The notes: generated by a model not told the origin, from the sequence alone. 64,000 nucleotides of DNA from Halarsenatibacter silvermanii (GCF_900103135.1 NZ_FNGO01000005.1:62001-126000), one strand, 5' to 3'; counted from the stretch's first letter, positions 8,400 to 17,268 are shown. A program made the numbers and translations.

Positions 8400-9356
8400 T
8401 CAGAGATCACCGAACACAAAATCAGCAGAAAAAATTTTTTCAGCCCTTCGTCCGGCCCTTCTAATAACCTCCGCCATCAATTCAGCCGCTCTCTCCCCTA
8501 GCAGAGACAGATCTATCTGCCTGCTGCCGGTAGACAGCGCATACATTGTATCGCCATCGACGAGGCTATGGGCAGGCCTGACAGCCCGGGCCAGGCCGTT
8601 GTGAGTTATCTGAGCCAGCCTGCTGGCTTCTGCCGGATCAAGGTCGGCATCGGTCGCAACGACCCCCAGAATAGTATTCTCGCCGGAGGCTTCACCTTCT
8701 TTTTGTTTATTCTCAAGAACATTCATAGTATTTAGAAAATGTTCACTTTCTCTGTCATAAATACCGGCAATAACATCCCCGTTCTCAGCTAAAATTTCGC
8801 CAAAACAGTTTACAACGGCCAGGGCTCCCAGCTTCACTCCACCTTTCAGCTGACATGAAAGACCGGCCATTCCGCTCTTCATTCGATATTCCTGACCGAG
8901 AGCATTTCCCGCCGTAGCACCCGTTCCCGCTCCCCTGCTCCCTTCCTGTAAGGGCCTTTCCTGGATGGCCCGATAACAGGCTTCATAGGCGAGATCAAAA
9001 CCGGGAGCTTTGGGCTGGCCATAGTTAAGATCGAAAATAACTGAGGCGGGCACGATAGGAACAGGAACAGCCGAAGTGCGGTAACCAATACCTCTTTCAC
9101 TCAAAAAATGCATCACTCCCCCGGCAGCTTCCAGTCCGTAGGCACTGCCGCCGGTAAACAGCAGGCCGTGAATTCTCTCAACGCTTTTATCGGGAGAGAG
9201 CAGAGCATGCTCTCGGCTTCCCGGAGCTCCTCCCCTAACATCAACGCCAGCAGCTGCACCTTCCACGCCGGCCAGAATAACCGTGCAGCCAGTGCCAGCT
9301 TCTTTGTCCTGGGCACTGCCGGCCTCAATGCCGGGTACTTCGGTAAAAGGTTTCAT
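8400..9356 (-). CDS. P1 family (DmpA/S58) aminopeptidase-like protein
   Basis: A 318-residue Ntn-type hydrolase of the P1/S58 family, related to the L-aminopeptidase D-esterase DmpA. These proteins cleave themselves into two chains, exposing a nucleophile. Diagnostic stretches are VPGIEAGSAQDKEAGTGCTV near the start, RGGAPGSREHALL, GLLFTGGSAYGLEAAGGVM and GSRGAGTGATAGNALG, the last near the expected self-cleavage region. The substrate is unknown. It lies 72 bases downstream of aspA on the same strand and is probably the last gene of the hydrogenase-maturation/aspartase operon. An AGGGTG site favours the ATG at 9356. Confidence 0.85.
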   Translation of the reverse strand: MKPFTEVPGIEAGSAQDKEAGTGCTVILAGVEGAAAGVDVRGGAPGSREHALLSPDKSVERIHGLLFTGGSAYGLEAAGGVMHFLSERGIGYRTSAVPVPIVPASVIFDLNYGQPKAPGFDLAYEACYRAIQERPLQEGSRGAGTGATAGNALGQEYRMKSGMAGLSCQLKGGVKLGALAVVNCFGEILAENGDVIAGIYDRESEHFLNTMNVLENKQKEGEASGENTILGVVATDADLDPAEASRLAQITHNGLARAVRPAHSLVDGDTMYALSTGSRQIDLSLLGERAAELMAEVIRRAGRRAEKIFSADFVFGDL

Positions 9357-9436
9357 AAATATCACCCTGCTTTATAATTAGAGCCGAGGACTAAAATTCC
9401 TTCTATAACCCGAATTTCTGACCGCGATGATTCCGA

Positions 9437-10843
9437 TCATTTGAAATCTACAGTTCCTGAAATGCCGGGCCGGGTCATATTTTCCGGAGATAAAATCTCA
9501 TTTAATTTTTCTTCAGTGAATATGTCCTTTTCCAAAACCACATCTCTAACATTTTTATCAGTTGATTTCACCTCTCTGGCAATTTCTGTGGTCAGTTCAT
9601 AACCTATATGAGGATTTAAAGCGGTCAGTAAACTCATACTTTCCTCCAGTAAGGTCTCACATTGTTCCCTGTTGGCTTCTATACCGCCAATGCATTTTTT
9701 CCGAAACATCTTTACTGTCCTCTTTAATATTTGTATATTATCCAGCAATTTATCAGCAAGCAGAGGAATCATCGCATTCAACTCAAGCTGGCCTGACTGG
9801 GCCGCCAGAGTTATAGCCTGATCATTGCTAATCACCGTAAAAGCAGCCTGATTAACAGCTTCAGGGATCACTGGATTGATTTTGCCGGGCATAATTGAAG
9901 AGCCAGCCTGGACTTGAGGTAGCTCTATCTCACCCAGGCCTCCCCGAGGACCAGAAGATAAAAGACGCAGATCATCTGCCAGTTTATTCAGATCTACCGC
10001 CAGGGTCTTTAATAACCCTGAAATTTCCACAAATACATCCAGGTTCTGAGTGTTATCAATCATATTTTCAGCGTGAGCCAGGCCGAGACCGGTAATATTT
10101 CGCAGCTCTCTGATCACATTAAATATATATTTTCGGGGAGCATTTAAGCCGGTCCCGACTGCAGTGCCCCCCAGATTAACTTTCTTTAATCTCTCTTTAA
10201 CTTTGTAAATGCGCCATCTATCACGGCTTATAGCTTCGGCATAGGCAGAAAACTCCTGGCCCAGAGTTACTGGCACTGCATCCTGCAGCTGAGTTCGACC
10301 CAGTTTAAGTATATCAGCAAATTCCCGTTCTTTCTCCTGTAGAGTCTCCTGGAGCCGGGATACTTCTTCTGTTAGCCAGGGTAAAAGCCTCAGTCCGGCA
10401 ATTCTAAGTGCTGTCGGATAAACATCATTGGTGGACTGAGCTTTATTGACATCATTGTTGGGATGGACTAAATCGTATTCCCCTTTTTGACCTCCCAAAA
10501 TTTCGATGGCTCGATTGGCTATCACTTCATTGATCATCATATTCGTGGAAGTTCCCGCCCCTCCCTGGAGGGCATCCAGGATGAACTCCTCTTCCAGTTC
10601 ATCCCTTCTGATTTCCTCACAGGCCTGAACTACGGCCTCTTTTTTCTCCCGACTCAAATCACCCAGATCATGGTTGACAATCGCTGCTGCCTGTTTGATA
10701 GCAGCTATTGCTCTGATCAATTCTGGATTGACCTGGCGGCCGGTGAGCGAAAAATTTTCTGCCGCTCTCGCGGTATGAATTCCGTGATAGGCTTCTTCTC
10801 TTATCTTCTTTTCGCCCAGCAAATCTTTTTCCTGCCGCATCAT
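9437..10843 (-). CDS. aspA: Aspartate ammonia-lyase
   Basis: Interconverts L-aspartate with fumarate and ammonia. The 468-residue protein carries the fumarase/aspartase superfamily signature GSSIMPGKINPVIPE (about residue 315) with its flexible catalytic loop, plus TSTNMMINEVIANRA, KAQSTNDVYPTA and the RTQLQDAVPVTLGQEF segment. Its ATG overlaps the stop of hydF in an ATGA arrangement, with GGGAGG just upstream, so it is translationally coupled to the hydrogenase maturation genes. This fits the report that HydG-related radical chemistry releases ammonia-level nitrogen only weakly; the more likely link is fumarate and redox metabolism. That link is inference. Confidence 0.93.
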   Translation of the reverse strand: MMRQEKDLLGEKKIREEAYHGIHTARAAENFSLTGRQVNPELIRAIAAIKQAAAIVNHDLGDLSREKKEAVVQACEEIRRDELEEEFILDALQGGAGTSTNMMINEVIANRAIEILGGQKGEYDLVHPNNDVNKAQSTNDVYPTALRIAGLRLLPWLTEEVSRLQETLQEKEREFADILKLGRTQLQDAVPVTLGQEFSAYAEAISRDRWRIYKVKERLKKVNLGGTAVGTGLNAPRKYIFNVIRELRNITGLGLAHAENMIDNTQNLDVFVEISGLLKTLAVDLNKLADDLRLLSSGPRGGLGEIELPQVQAGSSIMPGKINPVIPEAVNQAAFTVISNDQAITLAAQSGQLELNAMIPLLADKLLDNIQILKRTVKMFRKKCIGGIEANREQCETLLEESMSLLTALNPHIGYELTTEIAREVKSTDKNVRDVVLEKDIFTEEKLNEILSPENMTRPGISGTVDFK

Positions 10844-12060
10844 TTTTCCTCCCAAATCATTCTGGCCATGGGAAAAGGTTCTAAAGCCCTATCCAGAATG
10901 CCATGCACATGAGCAATCAGCATTCCGTAATTGACAATAGGTATATCGCGGCTGTCAGCTTTTTTCAACCTGTATAGAATTTCTTTGCGATTGGCCATAC
11001 AGCCACCGCAGTGAACAATTAAATCATAATCTTCCAACCGATCAGGAAATTCCCTTCCTGATACGTGATCAAATTCCAGTTCTCCGCCAACCAGCTGTCT
11101 CAGCCAGCGGGGAATCTTAACTGTCCCAATATCATCAGGTGTCCGATGGTGTGTGCATGCTTCAGCTATCAATACTTTATCGCCTGTATTCAAGCTATCA
11201 ATTCCCTTAATTCCCCGGATGAAAATCTCCAGATCCCCCTTATAGCGGGCAAACAAAACAGAAAAACCGGTCAGAGGAACTCTGTCGGGAACATCTGCAT
11301 CCACATCCATAAACGCCTGAGAATCAGTAACCACAATTTCCGGATCTGACTTTAATTCCTTCAGTGCTCCTCTCAGTTCACGCTCTTTAACAATCATAGC
11401 CTGAGCGTCATTATCGAGCACATCGCGTATGGTCTGTACCTGCGGCAAAATGAGCCTGCCTTTGGGAGCGGCCATATCGACAGGCACTACCAGTACTGCT
11501 GTCTGCTGGGGCTTGATCAAGTCACCAATTATATGGGGTTCTTCAAATTCAGAAGGAGCATTGAATACTATTTCTTTCTTTAAGTCTTCAATGTTTGTTT
11601 CTTCGACGGCGCTAACCGGCTGTAACTCGATTCCCAGTTCTTCACTGAGGCGATCAATTCTTTCGTCCTCAGCCCGATCAACTTTATTTGCCGCCCCCAC
11701 CACGGGAATATCTCTGTCCTGAACTTCGGCCAGCAGCTCTTTTTCGGCTTCATCTATTCCCTGCCCGGGGTCAACTACGAAGATGGCTAAATCTGTTCTT
11801 CCCAGTACTTCTTTTGTTTTTTCAACTCTTAATTTCCCCAGCTCACCATCATCGTCAATACCGGCTGTATCGATCATAGTCACCGGGCCTAAAGGCAAAA
11901 GTTCCATTGACTTATAAACCGGATCTGTAGTCGTTCCAGCCACATCAGAAACCACCGTCAAATCCTGATCTGTCAGGGCATTTATCAGGCTTGATTTGCC
12001 AGCATTTCTGCGGCCGAAAATCGCAATATGAAGCCGATTAGCCCGCGGCGTTTTCTGCAT
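10840..12060 (-). CDS. hydF: [FeFe]-hydrogenase maturation GTPase HydF
   Basis: Scaffold GTPase on which the two-iron subcluster of the hydrogenase H-cluster is assembled before transfer to HydA. The 406-residue protein shows a P-loop (FGRRNAGKSS), switch II (DTAGIDD), NKVD, a dimerisation domain, and a C-terminal iron-sulfur site with ACTHH and HCGGCM supplying Cys/His ligands. The start at 12060 is set by GGGAGGTG and overlaps the 3' end of hydE by 23 bases. A start 24 codons upstream would run deep into hydE and is unlikely. No structural hydrogenase gene lies in this window. Confidence 0.95.
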   Translation of the reverse strand: MQKTPRANRLHIAIFGRRNAGKSSLINALTDQDLTVVSDVAGTTTDPVYKSMELLPLGPVTMIDTAGIDDDGELGKLRVEKTKEVLGRTDLAIFVVDPGQGIDEAEKELLAEVQDRDIPVVGAANKVDRAEDERIDRLSEELGIELQPVSAVEETNIEDLKKEIVFNAPSEFEEPHIIGDLIKPQQTAVLVVPVDMAAPKGRLILPQVQTIRDVLDNDAQAMIVKERELRGALKELKSDPEIVVTDSQAFMDVDADVPDRVPLTGFSVLFARYKGDLEIFIRGIKGIDSLNTGDKVLIAEACTHHRTPDDIGTVKIPRWLRQLVGGELEFDHVSGREFPDRLEDYDLIVHCGGCMANRKEILYRLKKADSRDIPIVNYGMLIAHVHGILDRALEPFPMARMIWEEK

Positions 12061-13159
12061 CGATTTCACCTCCCAGTTCAGCCGTCCTGCTGCCCAGCCT
12101 TCGGAAATAGCGCGGCGGATCTCCCCATTCATTATAGGCTATTTCCTCACCGATGCTTTTCACTCTGTTTTTGAGACAGCCCCGGCAGTCCTCAGCTTTT
12201 TCATCGATACAGGGTTTATTTTCGTAAAGTTTGTAATTATCACGGTATTTTTGGGGGGTGACAACCGGCATCAAAATGTTTGCCCCGGCTTTCAAAGCTT
12301 TCTCTCGCCCCCGGGGATGAAGAGCCTGCAGCGCGGTAGTAGCGGCGATATTGACGTCAGGAATCAAAATTCTCAAAAGGCTGACCATCTTAAGGCTTAA
12401 ATCAAGATTTTTCTCATCCAGATCTTCAGGTAAATTATCTCCGGAAGCCAGCGGCGTTCCGGAATGAGGAACATAGGGCCCCATACCGATCATATCGATT
12501 CCCTGGCGCTGAAAAAATTTCAAATCACCAGCCAGATCTGCCGGGGTTTGACCGGGCAGACCGATCATTACGCCGGTGCCGGTCTGGTATCCGATATCCT
12601 GTAGGTCTTTGAGACAATCAAGCCTGTCCTGAAATCCATGATCATCCGGGTGCAGTTCATCGTAAAGATCAGAGCTGGTAGTCTCTATGCGCAGAAGATA
12701 TCGATGGGCTCCCGCCTTAAACCAGCGGCGATAGGTGCTTTTATTCTGTTCGCCCAGAGAGAGTGTAATCCCCAGCTCTCCCCCGCTCATCTCTTTGATT
12801 TCGCTGATAATCCCCTCGATATATTCAGCGTATTCTTCCGCCTGAACCTCGCCAGATTGAAGAACCAGAGATCCATATCCATTTTCATACACCCAGCGGG
12901 CCGACTCAAGAACCTCCTCTCTGCTCATCTCAAATCGGGTCAGCTCCTGATTATCGCGTCTGATACCACAGTAATAGCAATTTTTCTGGCAGTGATTGCT
13001 GAACTCAATTATCCCGCGAAAATAAACCTTTTTACCCACCTGTTTAACTTTTTCCCGATATGCCCGTCTATATAAACTTTCAATTTTTTTCTCATCCTCA
13101 AGCTGCAGAAGACCGGTAAGTTCATCTTCGCTCAATTCGTCTCCATTTTTTAAAATCAT
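12038..13159 (-). CDS. hydE: [FeFe]-hydrogenase maturation radical SAM protein HydE
   Basis: Radical SAM enzyme that acts after HydG in building the H-cluster subcluster and its bridging dithiolate. The 373-residue protein has the radical SAM motif CQKNCYYC (about residue 58) inside IIEFSNHCQKNCYYCGIRRD, then SLVLQSGE, GIGMPG-like MIGLPGQTPAD and IGMGPYVPHSGTP. A C-terminal Cys cluster (CIDEKAEDCRGCLKN) is also present, as in some HydE proteins. The ATG overlaps the hydG stop (ATGA), and the 3' end overlaps hydF, so translation of the three genes is coupled. Confidence 0.95.
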   Translation of the reverse strand: MILKNGDELSEDELTGLLQLEDEKKIESLYRRAYREKVKQVGKKVYFRGIIEFSNHCQKNCYYCGIRRDNQELTRFEMSREEVLESARWVYENGYGSLVLQSGEVQAEEYAEYIEGIISEIKEMSGGELGITLSLGEQNKSTYRRWFKAGAHRYLLRIETTSSDLYDELHPDDHGFQDRLDCLKDLQDIGYQTGTGVMIGLPGQTPADLAGDLKFFQRQGIDMIGMGPYVPHSGTPLASGDNLPEDLDEKNLDLSLKMVSLLRILIPDVNIAATTALQALHPRGREKALKAGANILMPVVTPQKYRDNYKLYENKPCIDEKAEDCRGCLKNRVKSIGEEIAYNEWGDPPRYFRRLGSRTAELGGEIDAENAAG

Positions 13160-14616
13160 AGGTAAATATCTCTTTCTCCCCGACCGATTTTATTCAGTCT
13201 TTCCTTTATTCTGCCGGCCAGGTCGGAATTATTTTCTTTCATCTCGTCCAGATGATGTTCGAGACAGCTCTCCCCCCGCTCCTGCAGCTCATCGCCGGCA
13301 AAATCCTCCAGGTATTCCTTGAAGGTCATCATGGCATTGGGTTTGCAGTACTGCTGAATTTTGCCCGGGCGGGCCAGATCCATGAAATCTTCACCTGTAC
13401 GCCCCTTGCGATAGCAGGCTGTACAGAAGCTGGGCAGATAATTTTTCTCAGCCAGTTCGTAAATTATCTCGGCTATGGGGCGGGTGTCATGCAGTGAAAA
13501 CTGCTCTTCTTTTGAATCACGCTGCCTGGCTTCTTCATAACCACCCGGAGAAGTGCGGGAGCCGGCGCTGATCTGCGAAACCCCGTGACGAAATAGCTGA
13601 TCTCTTAGGCTCTCTTCCTCCCGGGTGCTCAAAATAATGCCTGTATAGGGAACGGCCAGCCTCAGGACGGCCACAAGCTTCTTGAATTGAAAGTCGGAGA
13701 CTGGAGCAGGAGGATTATCTAGAGGTGCTCCCGCCGCCATATTAAGACGCGGAACGGAGATGGTATGAGGTCCCACGCCATATCTCTCCTGGAGATAATT
13801 CGCATGGAGCAGAAGTGATATGACCTCGAAACGATAATCGTAAAGCCCAAAAAGAGCACCGATGCCGTAATCATCTATTCCGCCTTCTATAGCTCTGTCC
13901 ATTACCGAAAGACGCCAGTCATAATCCGATTTAGGTCCGGAAGGATGCAGTCTGTCGTACGTCGGGCGGTGATATGTTTCCTGAAAGCAGGTGTAGGTAC
14001 CAATTCCCAGCTCATCCAGCTGCGAAAATTCCTCTACAGTGAGCGGAGCCACCTCGACGTTTATCCGTCTTATCTCTCCAGCTTCTGTCCCTGTTTCATA
14101 GGCGGTGCGAATGCCTTCCAGCAGATAGGTCAAATCTTCATTTTCTCTCTCGCCGGTTAAAACAAGCAGCCTTTTATGCCCCTTTTCTATGAGAGCCTCG
14201 ACTTCCTTCTTGATTTCCTCCTGAGAGAGTCGGCGGCGTTCAACCTCGTCATTTCCCTGGCGAAAAGCACAGTAAAGACATTTGTTGTCACAGATGTTGT
14301 CAAAATATAGAGGGGCAAAAAGAACCAGCCTTTTACCGTATATGGTCTCTTTTACCTGGCGGGCTGTTTGCAGCATCAGCTCAAGCATTTCCCGCTCCTC
14401 AATCTGCAGGAGGGCTGCTGCTTCCTCCGGGCTTAATCCCTCCAAATTTACAGATTCTTTTATTATCCTCTCAATCTCTTCTTTATCGCGGGCAAGTTCC
14501 TCCCCTCTGGCCAGAAATTTTTCGATGTTATCCTCGCGGAAAAGCTCGGCCAGTTCATCTGCTTCAGCCGTCTTCTCTGTGGTCATGCTGTCAAAATCAG
14601 CTGTCCTGTTCTTCAT
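13156..14616 (-). CDS. hydG: [FeFe]-hydrogenase maturation tyrosine lyase HydG
   Basis: Radical SAM enzyme that cleaves tyrosine to supply carbon monoxide and cyanide as an iron synthon for the H-cluster. The 486-residue protein carries CDNKCLYC (radical SAM, about residue 108), ERENEDLTYLLEGI and GIGALFGLYDYRFEV. The C-terminal second cluster site is CTACYRKGRTGEDFM with the later Cys in IQQYCKPNAM, which distinguishes HydG from thiamine ThiH. GGAGGTGGAGG precedes the ATG. It is the second gene of the TM1266-hydG-hydE-hydF unit, two bases after the regulator gene. Confidence 0.95.
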   Translation of the reverse strand: MKNRTADFDSMTTEKTAEADELAELFREDNIEKFLARGEELARDKEEIERIIKESVNLEGLSPEEAAALLQIEEREMLELMLQTARQVKETIYGKRLVLFAPLYFDNICDNKCLYCAFRQGNDEVERRRLSQEEIKKEVEALIEKGHKRLLVLTGERENEDLTYLLEGIRTAYETGTEAGEIRRINVEVAPLTVEEFSQLDELGIGTYTCFQETYHRPTYDRLHPSGPKSDYDWRLSVMDRAIEGGIDDYGIGALFGLYDYRFEVISLLLHANYLQERYGVGPHTISVPRLNMAAGAPLDNPPAPVSDFQFKKLVAVLRLAVPYTGIILSTREEESLRDQLFRHGVSQISAGSRTSPGGYEEARQRDSKEEQFSLHDTRPIAEIIYELAEKNYLPSFCTACYRKGRTGEDFMDLARPGKIQQYCKPNAMMTFKEYLEDFAGDELQERGESCLEHHLDEMKENNSDLAGRIKERLNKIGRGERDIYL

Positions 14617-14618
14617 TT

Positions 14619-14879
14619 TTAATCCTCCACCTCCTTTGAAGTAAGAGCAGACTTAACATTTACTTTCTCCAGCGAGCCGAGTTCTCCGGTTATAGCTCCG
14701 ATCTCATCAGTATCGCCCTCAACCAGCAGCGAGATAACTCCCATATTATCTTCCCGGCGGGGCACTCCCATACGCCCGATGATTATATTGCCGTATTTTG
14801 AAAGAATCTCATTTACCTGCGAGGCAGCCTTCTGACGATCATCGATAACGATAGCAACAGCTCCAATTCTCCTGGACAT
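14619..14879 (-). CDS. Iron-only hydrogenase system regulator, TM1266 family
   Basis: An 86-residue ACT/NikR-like fold protein found almost always beside HydE/F/G genes and believed to regulate the hydrogenase system. It reads RRIGAVAIVIDDRQKAASQV, then GRMGVPRREDNMGVISLLVEGD with an ACT-type beta-alpha-beta pattern. No DNA-binding helix is evident, so the mode of action is unknown. It is the first gene of the maturation operon, with GAAGGGGG upstream of the ATG and a 14-bp palindrome 18 bases before the gene. Confidence 0.9.
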   Translation of the reverse strand: MSRRIGAVAIVIDDRQKAASQVNEILSKYGNIIIGRMGVPRREDNMGVISLLVEGDTDEIGAITGELGSLEKVNVKSALTSKEVED

Positions 14880-15107
14880 TTTTATTTCCCCCTTCTATCA
14901 TGATCATGATTTATGTAAAATATCCACACAAATTACAAAAACAGGCCCAAAAAAAACATACCAGGGCCCGTGTGAAATTTGCCTTACTCCCTGATCGCAG
15001 GCATCTGGCCCTAAACTCAGGAGATATATTCTGTTTTCTCCGGATAAAAAATTGAGCTATCTCATTAATGTTCTTTCATGAAAAATCAGGAAATTCCTGC
15101 CTGTCAA
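14880..15107 (-). promoter_or_regulatory. Promoter, operator-like palindromes and structured leader of the hydrogenase maturation operon
   Basis: On the minus strand TTGACA (15107-15102) is followed 17-18 bases later by a weak -10 (TTTCAT). The spacer holds CAGGAATTTCCTG (15099-15087), a perfect inverted repeat around one T. The leader of about 190 bases then shows pairing arms GGAG/CTCC, AGGGCC/GGCCCT enclosing TGCCT/AGGCA, and a run of eight T residues soon after, like a terminator-type expression platform. A perfect 14-bp palindrome, ATCATGATCATGAT (14897-14910), lies just before the ribosome binding site. I do not recognise a riboswitch class. The stretch contains no gene. Confidence 0.45.
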
Positions 15108-15119
15108 CAAAAATTTTTT

Positions 15120-15155
15120 GGATCTTCTTGTCTTTAACTGATAACAGGAAGATCC
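15120..15155. repeat. Short hairpin made of two dispersed 12-mers
   Basis: GGATCTTCTTGT (15120-15131) faces ACAGGAAGATCC (15144-15155), a 12-pair stem with one G-T wobble. It is the same sequence family as the arms at 1609 and 1733. It lies 22 bases beyond the stop of the ChrA gene but lacks a following T tract, so it is not a canonical terminator. Confidence 0.6.
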
Positions 15156-15176
15156 TGAAATGATAAAAGCCATAAA

Positions 15177-15692
15177 TCAAAAAATAGTCAATCCCAGGAC
15201 CCCTCCAAAAATAAGGACAAAACCTGGAGGAAGGTTAAAGGCCAAAAGCCCGAAAAAAGCTGCCGCCGCCAGAAAAATCCCTTTTAATTCCGGAGTCAGG
15301 GCTGTACTCATCTCCCAGGCAAAAAAAAGTATCAATCCCAGGGTGGCCAGCCTCACCCCCCGCAAAAATCCTTCAAAGCCCGGATGGTTTTGATAACGAC
15401 TAAACCCTTTTACAACCAGCATCATCAGAATTACAGCAGGCAGCATGACTCCCAGCGATGCAGCTAATATTCCGATTATACCTGCCACCTCGTAACCCAC
15501 ATAAACAGCGTACTTAATCGAGATAGGTCCCGGAGCAGCCTGTGAAAATCCGGCAACGTTTATAAATTCCTCCATAGAAAGCCAGCCATAATTTTTGACA
15601 ATTTCTCGCTCAAGCAGAGGATAAAAAGTATAGCTCCCTCCAATAGCCAGTGCTCCCACTTTGAAAAAAGCCCAGAATAATCTTATTAGCAC
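15177..15692 (-). CDS. ChrA-type chromate transporter, single-domain (half-size)
   Basis: A 171-residue integral membrane protein of the CHR family. Five to six hydrophobic helices are visible, with the conserved motif FFKVGALAIGGSYTFYPLLE and the GFSQAAPGPISIKYAVYVG segment. Single-domain CHR proteins usually occur as two adjacent genes in opposite membrane orientation; no second half is found within 1 kb here. It may work as a homodimer or be a leftover. The substrate (chromate, sulfate or other) cannot be told. The start is a GTG behind GGGGGTTGAG. It is flanked by inverted copies of the dispersed 12-mer at 15144 and 15818. Confidence 0.8.
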   Translation of the reverse strand: MLIRLFWAFFKVGALAIGGSYTFYPLLEREIVKNYGWLSMEEFINVAGFSQAAPGPISIKYAVYVGYEVAGIIGILAASLGVMLPAVILMMLVVKGFSRYQNHPGFEGFLRGVRLATLGLILFFAWEMSTALTPELKGIFLAAAAFFGLLAFNLPPGFVLIFGGVLGLTIF

Positions 15693-15788
15693 AATTTCTC
15701 AACCCCCGATATATGATTCCACCACCTCGTTATATTTAATCACATATAACGAACGTAAAAAACTTAACTTACAGTTGAGGATATCATT

Positions 15789-15968
15789 CTAAAAAGCTTC
15801 AGTCAACATATTATAAGGATCTTCCTGTCCTCTGTCGTTTGCAGGTAAATTTTTCCTCAGACCTACCTCTCTCCTGAAATTTTCTAAAGCCTCTGACCTA
15901 ACCAGGTTGACCGTGCTGCCCCCAAAACCTGCTCCGGTCATTCTGGCCCCAATAATCCCGCATAAGCT
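15789..15968 (-). pseudogene. Galactokinase C-terminal remnant
   Basis: The frame reads GIIGARMTGAGFGGSTVNLV, the third GHMP-kinase motif of galactokinase, then a short tail ending in a stop at 15789. Nothing of the rest of galactokinase is present: upstream the frame hits a stop within 17 codons of the motif, and the adjoining sequence belongs to an unrelated family. The final 14 codons overlap a copy of the dispersed 12-mer repeat (15818-15829), so the natural end of the gene may have been replaced. It is a dead fragment. Confidence 0.7.
15818..15829 (+). repeat. Copy of the dispersed 12-mer
   Basis: GGATCTTCCTGT is the exact reverse complement of 15144-15155, so the two copies bracket the ChrA gene as an inverted pair about 690 bp apart. 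Confidence 0.55.
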
Positions 15969-16168
15969 GAATCGGTTAGAGCGAAAATATGCACGTAATC
16001 ACCAACCGCGTCGATATACTCTCGATAAAATCCGATGTATATCTCCAGCAGCTCATCCAGCAGATCACGGGCAAATTCCTGATTCATCTTTATGGGGGCT
16101 TGATTATAATATCTGTCACTATTCATACTTTTCTGCGCAGGAGAAAAATGGCCTAAATTAGCTGTCAT
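15938..16168 (-). pseudogene. Fragment of a uroporphyrinogen decarboxylase/methyltransferase-family protein
   Basis: The 76-codon frame contains FARDLLDELLEIYIGFYREY then IDAVGDYVHIFALTD, which resembles the segment of UroD-family proteins (MtaA/CmuA-type methyltransferases) that precedes the conserved Asp-Asp. The match stops at about 15970, where the sequence runs out of frame into the galactokinase remnant. Both ends of the family (about 330 residues) are missing. The first 30 codons are not recognisable. I interpret it as a deletion product joined to the galK remnant. Confidence 0.5.
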
Positions 16169-16261
16169 TTGCGTTTTTGACCCGGGTTTAAACAGGATAT
16201 CCAGCCATCATAAAGAAGAATAACAATATGACTCGAAAAAAACAGCCTAGGAGTTTAAAAT

Positions 16262-17251
16262 ATGGAAGCAATATTAGTTCTGGCTCTGCTGGCTTTATCC
16301 TATCAAATACTCGTCAGGATGCTGACAGCTGCCGACAAAAAGGATAATCACCGGGAAAAAGAAGAGGTGAAAACCCCTAATATCCACAAAAAAACCGGAG
16401 AAGAATTCGCCGGTGGTTCCGGCCGGCCCGAAGATCCCTATCTGATCGCCAGCGCCGAACAGCTAAACAGGGTGCGTTTTTATTTGGACTGCAATTTTAA
16501 ACAGATCGAAAACCTGAACTTAAAAAACCATTTTAGACTGCAGGAATGGCATCCCATCGGCGACGAATCCGCTGAGTTCACCGGTAGTTATGACGGCGCC
16601 AGCCATCCCATATCCGGGCTTAATCTTGAGAATGAAAAAGGAAGGTACTGCGGTTTGTTCGGGTACACCGGGAAAACCGCCGTTCTGAAGAATATATATC
16701 TGCAGGATGGCAGCTTCTACGGCGATTTGTTTTTAGGCGGCCTCGTGGGCTGGAATAAAGGCAGGATTATACGCAGTTATGCTGCTGGCAGGATAACCGG
16801 CTTTAAAAATATCGGCAGCCTGGCCGGCAGCAATGACGGCACAATTGAGGAATGCCTGGGAGCAGGCAGAGTTTATGGGGCCAGCAACTGTGGAGGTCTG
16901 GTAGGCTGGAATGGCGGTCGAATACGCAATTGTCATGCCAATACCAGCGTTAGCGGCAATAAGGCTCTGGGCGGTTTGACAGGCTGCAATTATGGTTTGA
17001 TCGAAAAATGTTTTTCATCCGGAGATGTTTACGGAGAAAAAAGATCAGGTAGCCTGGTCGGCTGGAACACCGGCAGCATAGAAAAAAGCTATGCCCGACG
17101 GGGGGCAGCCCCAATTCGGGAGTTCGAGCGCAAAGCCGGCATTTTAAAAACTGACCGCTTATTGAAACAAAAGAAAACTTTTACCTCCTGGGACTTTGCT
17201 GAAACCTGGAACATCAAAGAGGGCAAAAGTTATCCCTATCTTGGATTTTAA
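16262..17251 (+). CDS. Membrane-anchored GLUG-repeat protein
   Basis: A 329-residue protein with an N-terminal hydrophobic anchor (about residues 3-21), a charged linker, and a repeat region. After a leading PEDPYLIASAEQLNRVR unit come at least four GLUG-type repeats of 25-30 residues with the pattern GGLVGWNxGxIxxxYAxG (for example at about 160, 187, 213 and 241). GLUG repeats occur in large secreted adhesins and peptidase-associated proteins and are predicted to form a beta-helix. Here they are anchored outside the membrane with no enzyme domain, so a cell-surface binding role is a guess. GGAG lies eight bases before the ATG. It converges on the DUF815 gene with only 17 bases between. Confidence 0.75.
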   Translation: MEAILVLALLALSYQILVRMLTAADKKDNHREKEEVKTPNIHKKTGEEFAGGSGRPEDPYLIASAEQLNRVRFYLDCNFKQIENLNLKNHFRLQEWHPIGDESAEFTGSYDGASHPISGLNLENEKGRYCGLFGYTGKTAVLKNIYLQDGSFYGDLFLGGLVGWNKGRIIRSYAAGRITGFKNIGSLAGSNDGTIEECLGAGRVYGASNCGGLVGWNGGRIRNCHANTSVSGNKALGGLTGCNYGLIEKCFSSGDVYGEKRSGSLVGWNTGSIEKSYARRGAAPIREFERKAGILKTDRLLKQKKTFTSWDFAETWNIKEGKSYPYLGF

Positions 17252-17268
17252 CACCATATAATCTTTCT

